Positions 17,729-24,949 of a stretch of DNA of 64,000 nucleotides are shown one piece after another. How positions within the stretch are numbered: the first letter of the stretch is position 1; every line of letters starts with the position of its first letter. The position numbers and the translations under genes were made by a program. The notes beneath the pieces are model-generated. The model worked only from the letters and a program-made list of their open reading frames with translations, made no database searches and was not told the origin of the DNA. This DNA is from Campylobacter concisus (lineage in GTDB: Bacteria; Campylobacterota; Campylobacteria; Campylobacterales; Campylobacteraceae). The stretch is from the NCBI RefSeq assembly GCF_003048835.2, contig NZ_CP060705.1, forward strand, positions 1,674,001 to 1,738,000, read 5' to 3'.

Positions 17729-18871
17729 TCATTCTCCTCTTAGTGTATCTGCCATTTTGTTATTAAGTGCCCGCTTAATCGGGTAAAACGCTGCGATCGC
17801 TGCAAAAAGAAGTGATATGACCACAGCTACTGGGATGCTTAGAATTCTAAAATCAATACTAGAATCAAATATCGCATAACCTAAAATTTGAGCTAGTAGA
17901 TAACCTAAAAACGCTCCAACTAACGCTGAAATAAGCGCTGTCACAAATGTCTCAAAGCCAAATAGCCTCAATACATCTTTTTTGCTTGCACCTATAGCTC
18001 TAAGAAGTGCGATCTCACGTGATCGAGAGAGCAAGATAGCACTAAGCGTTGTATTTACGCACATTGAAGTAATGAGTAAGATAACGAGGCTCACAAGTGC
18101 CATTAGGAGTTTGATCTTCTCTAAGATATAGCCCTCAGACTTTGAGACCTTTGCCACTGGTTTTGCGACTATTTCGTCGTTGCTTATAGTCTTTGCAAGC
18201 GATGTTATCTCGTCAAAATTTCCAAGCACAACAGCTTCAGCGTAGTTTATCTTGCCAGCTTTGTTTGAAATTTTTTGAGCCAAAGATAGTGACGTGATCA
18301 AAAGAGCGTCCTCTTTGTCGCCACTTGCCACTACACCTTTTATCTTTACATTTATGCTCTCATTTGAGCCAATGGCACGAATTTCTATATCATCGCCTGC
18401 TTTAAAGCCAGCTTGACGAGCAAGATCGACGCCTATTAGCACGTTTTTATCGTCAAAATCGACATTTATCATAGTTCCATCTCTAACATCTAAAAACGGC
18501 TTAACCTTTTTTAGATTGCTAAATTTTGTCCCCATGACGATGGCATTAGTTGGGCCGATATTTGCCTGAGCAAAGAGATATCCGCTCTCGCCAAGAAGCT
18601 TATCTTTTGGCACTTTAGCGATCATTTCATTATATGTTTTTTCACTCATATCATCACTTGTCGCCATATCTTTTGGAGCAAAGATCATATTTGCACCATA
18701 AGTTTTTAGCTCGCGTGAGACCTTTGAGTCGATGTCCAGATAGACATTGACAAATGCCGCACACACGCACGCTCCAAGCAAGATCGAGATCACGATGACC
18801 ATAACCCTTGATGAGCCATTTTTTAGGCTTTTGTAGATAAGGTTGTAAAAGAATTTGCTATTTGCGGTCAT
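17729..18871 (-). CDS. FtsX-like ABC permease (second of two)
   Basis: 380 aa. One N-terminal membrane helix (about 23-45), a periplasmic domain of about 190 residues, and three C-terminal helices with SREIALLRAIGASKKDVLRLFGFE, the FtsX/MacB coupling signature. Overlaps the upstream permease by 14 nt and is followed at once by the ATPase. Cj1662-like in order. Substrate unknown. Confidence 0.87.
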   Translation of the reverse strand: MTANSKFFYNLIYKSLKNGSSRVMVIVISILLGACVCAAFVNVYLDIDSKVSRELKTYGANMIFAPKDMATSDDMSEKTYNEMIAKVPKDKLLGESGYLFAQANIGPTNAIVMGTKFSNLKKVKPFLDVRDGTMINVDFDDKNVLIGVDLARQAGFKAGDDIEIRAIGSNESINVKIKGVVASGDKEDALLITSLSLAQKISNKAGKINYAEAVVLGNFDEITSLAKTISNDEIVAKPVAKVSKSEGYILEKIKLLMALVSLVILLITSMCVNTTLSAILLSRSREIALLRAIGASKKDVLRLFGFETFVTALISALVGAFLGYLLAQILGYAIFDSSIDFRILSIPVAVVISLLFAAIAAFYPIKRALNNKMADTLRGE

Positions 18872-20150
18872 ATAGCACCTCCGCAGGTAGTAAATTTATG
18901 ACGTTTCTCATTGGCATTAGCGAGCCAACGACTGAGATGAGTAAGGCAAATGCCACGCTAATTGGTAGCACGATCCATGCTATGCCTATGCCGTGAGAGA
19001 ATATGATGTAAGACATCACGTAGCTTAGCGCGTATCCTAAAAATGCTCCCGTGATGCCTGCAAAAAAGGCAACCACAAGGCTCTCACTAGCAAAAAGGGC
19101 GTAAATTTCAAAGTTACTTGCACCTATGGCTTTTAAAAGGCCGATCTCTTTTTTGCGGCGGTAAATTTCACTTGTCATTAGCGACGTTATACCGATGGCT
19201 GAGACCACAAGAGCGATGATACTAACGATACCCATTAGGCTTTGAATTTTCTTTACGATATTACTCTCAGCATCACTTACTTGAAGGCTAGCTTTTGCGC
19301 TAACGTTTGGTAAATTTTCTTCTATCTGAAATGCGATAGATCCTGCATAGGCCGAGCAGTACCATTTGTCGTACTCTGCGCTATCAAGGTTGTCTAAATT
19401 TCGTCTAGCTTTTAGCGATAGGTCGTTTTCTGGGATCGTCATGGCTGAGACCTCAGCTTTTGTGTATGAGCCAGCGTGTCCTGAGAGATCGCCAGCAAGT
19501 TTGAGCGAGCCTATTAGCTTATGTGCCTCATCGCTTGCTCCTTTTAAGATGCCAACCACGCTAACCTCTTTTGTGCCGTTTTTGCCCTCAAGGCTAAGCT
19601 TGTCGCCAACTTTTAAATTTTTAGCCTTTGCAAGCTCATCTCCTACTAAAATTTCATCCATGCTCTCATCTTTTGGCCAAGCGCCCTCAACACCCCAAAA
19701 TCCATATAAACTCTTAACGCCTGTGCTAAATTCTGGCTCATCTTTTAGTCCGATATTTTTATCAAAATATGTCCCCTCAAAGCTAAACTCATCGCCCTTA
19801 GCGTCTTTTACCTTTGTCTCTAAAAACGGAGCAAAAGCGACGATGTTATTTCTCCAAAAGATCTCTTTTATCTTGTAGATATCAGCTTCTGGGAGTAAAT
19901 TTTGTGATTTTAGTGGGGTGAAATTTTTACCCTCGATCTCGATGCTTAGGCTCTCACCGCGTGGTAAAACGACGATATTTGAGCCATATCCTCTAAGCTC
20001 ACTTGCCACTTGATCGCCGATTTTTAGCGTGATATTTAGCATGCAAGCTATCAAAAGAGCAGCTAGCAAGATGGTGATAAACGCCATCGTCTTTTGCACC
20101 TTTGAGCCAGTGATCGAGCTTTTTATCATTCTTAGTTGCATATTTTTCAT
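18858..20150 (-). CDS. FtsX-like ABC permease (first of two)
   Basis: 430 aa. N-terminal helix (about 20-42), large periplasmic domain (about 45-300), and a C-terminal trio of helices with YRRKKEIGLLKAIGASNFEIYALFASES. Its start overlaps the DUF2318 gene by 4 nt. The two permeases differ in length and are likely to form a heterodimer. In C. jejuni the equivalent genes (Cj1661/Cj1662) belong to the iron-regulated P19 operon. Confidence 0.87.
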   Translation of the reverse strand: MKNMQLRMIKSSITGSKVQKTMAFITILLAALLIACMLNITLKIGDQVASELRGYGSNIVVLPRGESLSIEIEGKNFTPLKSQNLLPEADIYKIKEIFWRNNIVAFAPFLETKVKDAKGDEFSFEGTYFDKNIGLKDEPEFSTGVKSLYGFWGVEGAWPKDESMDEILVGDELAKAKNLKVGDKLSLEGKNGTKEVSVVGILKGASDEAHKLIGSLKLAGDLSGHAGSYTKAEVSAMTIPENDLSLKARRNLDNLDSAEYDKWYCSAYAGSIAFQIEENLPNVSAKASLQVSDAESNIVKKIQSLMGIVSIIALVVSAIGITSLMTSEIYRRKKEIGLLKAIGASNFEIYALFASESLVVAFFAGITGAFLGYALSYVMSYIIFSHGIGIAWIVLPISVAFALLISVVGSLMPMRNVINLLPAEVLYDRK

Positions 20151-21526
20151 TTTAACGTTCCATTTGTTTCTACATATTTTTCTGGATTTGCTTCAAATTT
20201 CGCCTGAGTTTCGTTGCTCTCAAAGAAATATGTGCGTCCGTAGTATAAATATGATCTTGAATCAAGATTGCTCACCTTTTTGTGGCTTACAGGATCAAGC
20301 ACCATCTTTTCGACGACCTTGCTAAAGTAGTTTGCCCCTGCAACGATCGTTTTATAATCAACTATGATATTTTTACCATCGAAGGTAAATGCCATAGGGA
20401 TCGGGTTACAACCGCCCTCTTTGCCAACTGACGGCAAGAAAATTCTAACATTACAAGAGATACAAATAAGATCATTGCCTTTTTTTATGTAGCCCATATC
20501 GCCGCAAATCATGCACGAGTCAAAGACGATGACTGGAGATGGGCGGTCGCTAAAACGGTTTAGCAAGAAAAATCTTATCTGCTTGCCCTCATCTGTGATG
20601 TAGGCAAATCTGTGAAGTTCATTATCTTTTAGCATATCAACATCAAATATAAATTTATCTCCCACTGGCTCAACCAAGACTGGCTCTGAAATTTGAGGTG
20701 GGCGAGATGCGTAAAGATCAAAATAAAGTGAAAATCCAAGCGCTATTAAAACGCTGCAAAATGCAAATTTTGCATTGTCAAAGACATTTTCTCTAATGGC
20801 TTTTGTAAAACGGTATTTGATAGAGCCAAACGTGCTCTTATCGATACTCTTTGGCACAAAGCAAAGCGCGATGATGCATAAAAGAAGGATCACTGCTATG
20901 TAAAAATAGGCACTAAATTCTGTGACGTAGATGCCTTTTGCGCTGATAGATAAAATTTGAGAATTTAGCTCGCTACTTATCTTTAAAGCGCCTGCACGTA
21001 AAAGTTCGAGTGCAGTTTGTGAGCTTCTATCAACTAGCAAAAAGACCAATGTGATAAGAGCTAAAATTTTAGCTACTGATGATGGGATGCTTGCTTTTAA
21101 ATTTGAAATGAAGAAAAATAAAAATAGTATCAAGATCATCGCAAAGATCATCAAAAAGAAGCTTATGACTGAAAGCGTGTCAAGCAGCTCGCCACCAAAT
21201 AACGGGAACAATGCACTACTTGAGCTATAGCCAAAGCCAAAGCCGATGCCTAAAATAAAAAATGTTACGATTTTTGCTATCTTAAGCTCGAAAAATATCC
21301 ATAAAATGCTAATTAGTAAAAAAACCAGTGTCACAGAATCTATGAAAATTTTAAACTGATCATCAACAAGCGCATGACGAGCAGCTTTAAAGATAAGCAC
21401 ACCAGCAACAACGCCAAGAAATGACGGTAAAAAGATCGTTTTTAAACTTTTGCCATTGTTATTTAAGGCAGCAAAAAGCGTAAATCCAAGGAGGGCTAAA
21501 AAGACCTGATAGAAGTAAATTGACAT
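20147..21526 (-). CDS. Membrane protein with C-terminal Fe-S-containing DUF2318 domain
   Basis: 459 aa. About nine membrane helices in the first 270 residues, then a soluble domain with a cysteine set FDSCMICGDMGYIKKGN, ICISCNVR and GGCNPIP typical of DUF2318 proteins, and a second short domain near the end (VSNLDSRSYLYYGRTYFFESNETQAKFEANPEKY) of YHS-like character. Equivalent to Cj1660. Suggested to pass electrons for periplasmic iron reduction; this is inference. Follows p19 after a terminator hairpin. Confidence 0.85.
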   Translation of the reverse strand: MSIYFYQVFLALLGFTLFAALNNNGKSLKTIFLPSFLGVVAGVLIFKAARHALVDDQFKIFIDSVTLVFLLISILWIFFELKIAKIVTFFILGIGFGFGYSSSSALFPLFGGELLDTLSVISFFLMIFAMILILFLFFFISNLKASIPSSVAKILALITLVFLLVDRSSQTALELLRAGALKISSELNSQILSISAKGIYVTEFSAYFYIAVILLLCIIALCFVPKSIDKSTFGSIKYRFTKAIRENVFDNAKFAFCSVLIALGFSLYFDLYASRPPQISEPVLVEPVGDKFIFDVDMLKDNELHRFAYITDEGKQIRFFLLNRFSDRPSPVIVFDSCMICGDMGYIKKGNDLICISCNVRIFLPSVGKEGGCNPIPMAFTFDGKNIIVDYKTIVAGANYFSKVVEKMVLDPVSHKKVSNLDSRSYLYYGRTYFFESNETQAKFEANPEKYVETNGTLK

Positions 21527-21554
21527 AACTAAACCCTATGAGAATTTTTAAAAA

Positions 21555-21570
21555 GGGGCGAGAACGCCCC
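21555..21570 (-). terminator. Strong intrinsic terminator between p19 and the DUF2318 gene
   Basis: On the minus strand GGGGCG-TTCT-CGCCCC is followed directly by TTTTTAAAAATTCT, a textbook rho-independent terminator, 8 bases after the p19 stop. It lies inside what is otherwise one operon, so it should partially stop transcripts and give more ftr1-p19 than downstream mRNA. Confidence 0.85.
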
Positions 21571-21577
21571 AAAGTGA

Positions 21578-22099
21578 TTATTTAACAGGACCACCTGTCC
21601 ATTGAAATTTATAAGTTGTTGTGAAAGGCTCAAACCATTTACCAACACCAGTCTCTTTGTCAGCGTGGCGACCAAAGCCTTGTTTTTCTGGATTGTCGAT
21701 GTGGAATTTAAGCTCATAGTTACCAACACCTGTATCCATTTTTACGTTAGCACCGTAGTGTGGGCCATCGCTTGCAACCATTGGCATAAATGTACCTTTT
21801 TTAGTTTTACCATTATCAAGGTTTTTTAGCTCATAGTTGATCTTTAGGTATGGGATCCACTCGCCTTCGCCAAAGCCGTTTTTGTTGCCTTTTATAGCGT
21901 GGATGTCAGCCTCTAAGTGAAGGTCAGCCAAGCTTGGAGCTAGATCAACGCCTTTTGGCTCCATGTCAATTGGCTCAAGATAAACAGCAGCTATCTCCAT
22001 GCCATTAGCCTCTACAGGCTCGCCGATTGGGTGCTCTCCAGCAAGTGCAAAACCAGCTGCTAGGCTAAGTGCTAGAGCTGAACTAAGAATTTTATTCAT
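21578..22099 (-). CDS. p19: Periplasmic iron-binding protein P19
   Basis: 173 aa with a signal peptide (MNKILSSALALSLAAGFALA). The mature part is the P19 Ig-like fold: IGEPVEANGMEIAAVYLEPIDMEP, HLEADIHAIKGNKNGFGEGEWIPYLKI, KKGTFMPMVASDGPHYGANV. The metal-site residues (His and Glu in the LEADIH segment, Met in FMPM, His in GPHYG) are present. P19 is a copper-containing periplasmic protein needed for iron acquisition in Campylobacter. Twenty bases downstream of ftr1. Confidence 0.95.
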   Translation of the reverse strand: MNKILSSALALSLAAGFALAGEHPIGEPVEANGMEIAAVYLEPIDMEPKGVDLAPSLADLHLEADIHAIKGNKNGFGEGEWIPYLKINYELKNLDNGKTKKGTFMPMVASDGPHYGANVKMDTGVGNYELKFHIDNPEKQGFGRHADKETGVGKWFEPFTTTYKFQWTGGPVK

Positions 22100-22119
22100 T
22101 TCCTCTCCTTTTAATAAGA

Positions 22120-24063
22120 TTAGTTTTTATTTTGTTTTGATTTCATGATAACGATGCCTATAATTAGGGCAAGCACCATAATGATCTGAGGTACTAAACT
22201 CTCGTAATATGGCATAAGTCCTAGCCAGTCTCTCATCCAGTCAGGAAAATTTAGTCCTTTTATGATAGTTGGGATGAAAATTTTGCCTTCAACTAGCTCG
22301 CCAACGCCCTTGCCAACAAAGACGATCGACATGTAAAAGATGATCGCTGATGTAAATATAAAAAATGGTTTAATAGGAATTTTAATAGCGAAAATTTTAA
22401 ATAAGAAATAGACTATTAAAAGAACGATAAGACCTACAACAAAGCCAGCTGCGATCATTGAGTAGCCAGCTGAGTCTTTTGCATCAAAGATAAGCGCTTG
22501 ATAAAATAGCACTGTCTCAGCGCCCTCTCTAAATACCGCTAAAAATACAGTCCACCAAAGCATCGTGCTTGAGCCACTTGAGATAGACTCAGATAAGTGA
22601 GATTTGATGTAGTCGTTCCATTTTTTAGCACCAGCATTTGAAAGAAGCCAGAAGCCAACATAAAATAGAAGTCCCACTGCAACAAGCATCGTGATGCCTT
22701 CCATAAGCTCTCTTTTTTGACCTGCTGCCTCGCCAAAGATGACATTCATTATCCAAGCCATGACAAAGCTTAAGATGACAGCTACGCCAACTGAGCTATA
22801 TACGACCTTGCCCATAGATTTTGCATTGCCAGTTTTTACAAGATATGCAACGACGGCTGCAACGATGATAAGAGCTTCAAAACCCTCTCTTAAGATGATA
22901 GTTAGAGCCCAGATAAATAGCGTCCAAGGTGAGCTTGAACCGCTAGTTTTCTCAAGTGCAGCTGCTAGCTGAGATGACATCTTGCTTGCACTTTCTTCAA
23001 GTGTTTTTTCATCTGCACCTGATTTCATAAGGGCTACAAGGTTACCAAATGTAGCTTCGATAGCTGTTTTTAAATTTACATCTATCGCACCTACTTTGTT
23101 TTCCATGCCGCTACCTTCAAACTCATCAAAGTAGATGTCTTGGATATCGCCCATAGCTTTAGCGCTATTGCCACCTTTGTAAAGCGCGATGGCTGCTTGA
23201 ATTTTGTCATTTATGTTTTTAACAGTTTGAGTGTAGTCTGTGCCACTATCTTCGCTGCTATCGCTAGATGCTGCACTACTCATATCAACTTTTGCTAGTT
23301 TTACTGTTTCAGCTGGAAGTTTTGCAACAGCATCATAAGCTAGCTTTTTGATCTCTTCTAGCTTTACTTTAAAGTCATCTTTGCTTATGCCATTTGTGAT
23401 GCCACTGATCGCTTCACCCATCTTTCTTTGGATGTCAGCATCTATGCTTTTGCCATTTTCTATATATTGGCGAACGGCGATTTCAAGTTGAGTGTTTCTA
23501 TAATCATTAAATTTAGCATCTTGGATAGAATTTTTAGCATCATCTTGTTTATCGCTCTCGTAGCTTGCTATGGCTTTATCCAAAGTAGCTGATAAATTTT
23601 CAAATGCTACCTTCCACTCAGGGATAAATTTAGAAGTGTCATAGCCACTTGTAGCAGCTTGTGCTGGAGTGTCTGAATACTCACCAACAAGCTTATGTCC
23701 ATTTAAAATAACTGGCAAAACTTCAGCGATTTCGCTATTTATCTGATCTATTCTTTTTTGCACATCATCTGGTGCTTCGCCAGCTTTTATCGCCTTTCTG
23801 ATCTCGCCAAACTGCTTCTCCATAGAGTAAGCTTTTTTCTGACCTAAATTTATTCTGATGCCAGCTTCGACATCTTCAAACAGACCAAAATAAGCATTTT
23901 GAGTATCGCTAACTGCTTGCTCGACATTGCCAGCTCTATACTCTGTTATTACCTTTTGTAATGACTCTTTTATCTGAGCTGCGACTTGTGTGTAGTCGTC
24001 ATTTTTTGCCACAAGCCAGATAGGAAGTAGCATGATAAGCATAAATTTAAAAATTTTATTCAT
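22120..24063 (-). CDS. Ftr1-family iron permease with long periplasmic domain
   Basis: 647 aa. Signal peptide to about residue 19, a periplasmic region to about 380 and seven membrane helices after it. The two REXXE iron-path motifs are REGFE (392-396) and REGAE (512-516). The periplasmic part carries three related segments about 126 residues apart, centred on QNAYFGLFE (55-63), QDAKFNDYR (181-189) and QDIYFDEFE (308-316). Equivalent to Cj1658. First gene of the operon ftr1-p19-DUF2318-FtsX-FtsX-ATPase-Trx-lipoprotein; it probably moves iron delivered by P19. Confidence 0.93.
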   Translation of the reverse strand: MNKIFKFMLIMLLPIWLVAKNDDYTQVAAQIKESLQKVITEYRAGNVEQAVSDTQNAYFGLFEDVEAGIRINLGQKKAYSMEKQFGEIRKAIKAGEAPDDVQKRIDQINSEIAEVLPVILNGHKLVGEYSDTPAQAATSGYDTSKFIPEWKVAFENLSATLDKAIASYESDKQDDAKNSIQDAKFNDYRNTQLEIAVRQYIENGKSIDADIQRKMGEAISGITNGISKDDFKVKLEEIKKLAYDAVAKLPAETVKLAKVDMSSAASSDSSEDSGTDYTQTVKNINDKIQAAIALYKGGNSAKAMGDIQDIYFDEFEGSGMENKVGAIDVNLKTAIEATFGNLVALMKSGADEKTLEESASKMSSQLAAALEKTSGSSSPWTLFIWALTIILREGFEALIIVAAVVAYLVKTGNAKSMGKVVYSSVGVAVILSFVMAWIMNVIFGEAAGQKRELMEGITMLVAVGLLFYVGFWLLSNAGAKKWNDYIKSHLSESISSGSSTMLWWTVFLAVFREGAETVLFYQALIFDAKDSAGYSMIAAGFVVGLIVLLIVYFLFKIFAIKIPIKPFFIFTSAIIFYMSIVFVGKGVGELVEGKIFIPTIIKGLNFPDWMRDWLGLMPYYESLVPQIIMVLALIIGIVIMKSKQNKN

Positions 24064-24126
24064 TAATTAAACCACCTGTGAGATTATTTTAATGTGAAAT
24101 ATTACCAATGCTTTACTTTGATTAAA

Positions 24127-24145
24127 ATAAAAACGATTATCATAA
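24127..24145 (-). promoter_or_regulatory. Fur-box-like site upstream of ftr1-p19
   Basis: On the minus strand TTATGATAATCGTTTTTAT matches the 19-bp Fur consensus core (ATGATAATC plus a T-rich right half). It lies just upstream of the putative -10 of ftr1. The equivalent operon in C. jejuni is Fur-repressed, which supports the call. Confidence 0.55.
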
Positions 24146-24352
24146 AAGAATGTAATTTGAAAGCATAAATAATATTTTTTACAATCTAATAATCAACTTT
24201 ACGTAAATTTAGGGCTTTAGAGGGTTAGATCAAAATTTCATATCGAGATAAAAAAGTTATATATTTTTGCTAATTTCAATAGATAAGAAAAATTATTGAT
24301 GAAATTTTAGATTATAAAAATCATAAAAATAATTTAAATTTTATAAATTTAA

Positions 24353-24374
24353 AAGGAGAGCAAGCGCCCTCCTT
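24353..24374 (-). terminator. Intrinsic terminator after fdhB
   Basis: AAGGAG (24353-24358) pairs with CTCCTT (24369-24374), extended by G-C pairs in the loop; on the minus strand it is followed by TTTTAAATTT. It lies four bases beyond the fdhB stop and marks the end of the fdh transcript. Confidence 0.65.
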
Positions 24375-24378
24375 AGTG

Positions 24379-24939
24379 TTATACATTTAGTCCTGTATTT
24401 CTTAGCATGACGCGTTTGCGATATACATTTGAAACCTCAGCAGCGTCGCCAACTAAAAGCGCGTTTGTAGAACAGATAGCCGCACACATAGGAACTTTGC
24501 CCTCAGCCATTCTGTTTTGGCCGTAAAGTTCTCTCTCCTCGTGTGAGTTAGTTGGCTCTGGACCGCCTGCGCACATAGTGCATTTATCCATTACGCCTTT
24601 TACGCCAAATGCCCCGTCTCTAGGGAACTGCGGCGCACCAAATGGACAAGCATACAGGCAGTATCCACAGCCTATGCACTTGTTTTTATCGTGAAGTACG
24701 ATGCCATCAGCTCTAATGTAGAAGCAATCAACCGGACAAACTTGCTCACAAGGCGCGTCGGTGCAGTGCTGGCATGCGATAGTAGTTGAGACCTCTTTAC
24801 CCTCTATGCCATCGTGAAGCGTGATAACCTTTCTTCTGTAAATTCCTACTGGAAGCTCATGAGCAGAAGAGCAGGCGACTTGACATCCAAAGCAGCTGAT
24901 ACATCTATTAGTATCTACAAAAAATTTCATTCTTGCCAT
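24379..24939 (-). CDS. fdhB: Formate dehydrogenase iron-sulfur subunit
   Basis: 186 aa electron-transfer subunit with four cysteine clusters: CISCFGCQVACSSAHELP (about 13-30), CQHCTDAPCEQVCPVDCF (about 57-74), CIGCGYCLYACPFG (about 93-106) and CTMCAGG (about 121), the pattern for four [4Fe-4S] clusters in HybA/FdnH-type subunits. It carries electrons from the Mo/W catalytic subunit to the membrane. Ten bases follow fdhA. No signal sequence, so it is probably exported with the Tat-bearing large subunit. No fdhC cytochrome b gene follows in this window. Confidence 0.93.
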   Translation of the reverse strand: MARMKFFVDTNRCISCFGCQVACSSAHELPVGIYRRKVITLHDGIEGKEVSTTIACQHCTDAPCEQVCPVDCFYIRADGIVLHDKNKCIGCGYCLYACPFGAPQFPRDGAFGVKGVMDKCTMCAGGPEPTNSHEERELYGQNRMAEGKVPMCAAICSTNALLVGDAAEVSNVYRKRVMLRNTGLNV

Positions 24940-24949
24940 TTTTCTCTCC

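Larger units (their letters stand above)
24064..24378. other. 315-bp spacer between ftr1 and fdhB
   Basis: Very AT-rich, no gene. Holds the minus-strand ftr1 promoter (ATATTA at 24099-24104, read as TAATAT, and AGGTGG as SD), the Fur-box-like site, and at the far side the fdhB terminator. The middle (24180-24350) shows nothing I can interpret. Confidence 0.7.

Noticed and set aside
19366..19878. 170-codon open frame opposite the FtsX-like permease
   Set aside because: Ser/Pro/Phe-rich shadow of the permease, with no SD.
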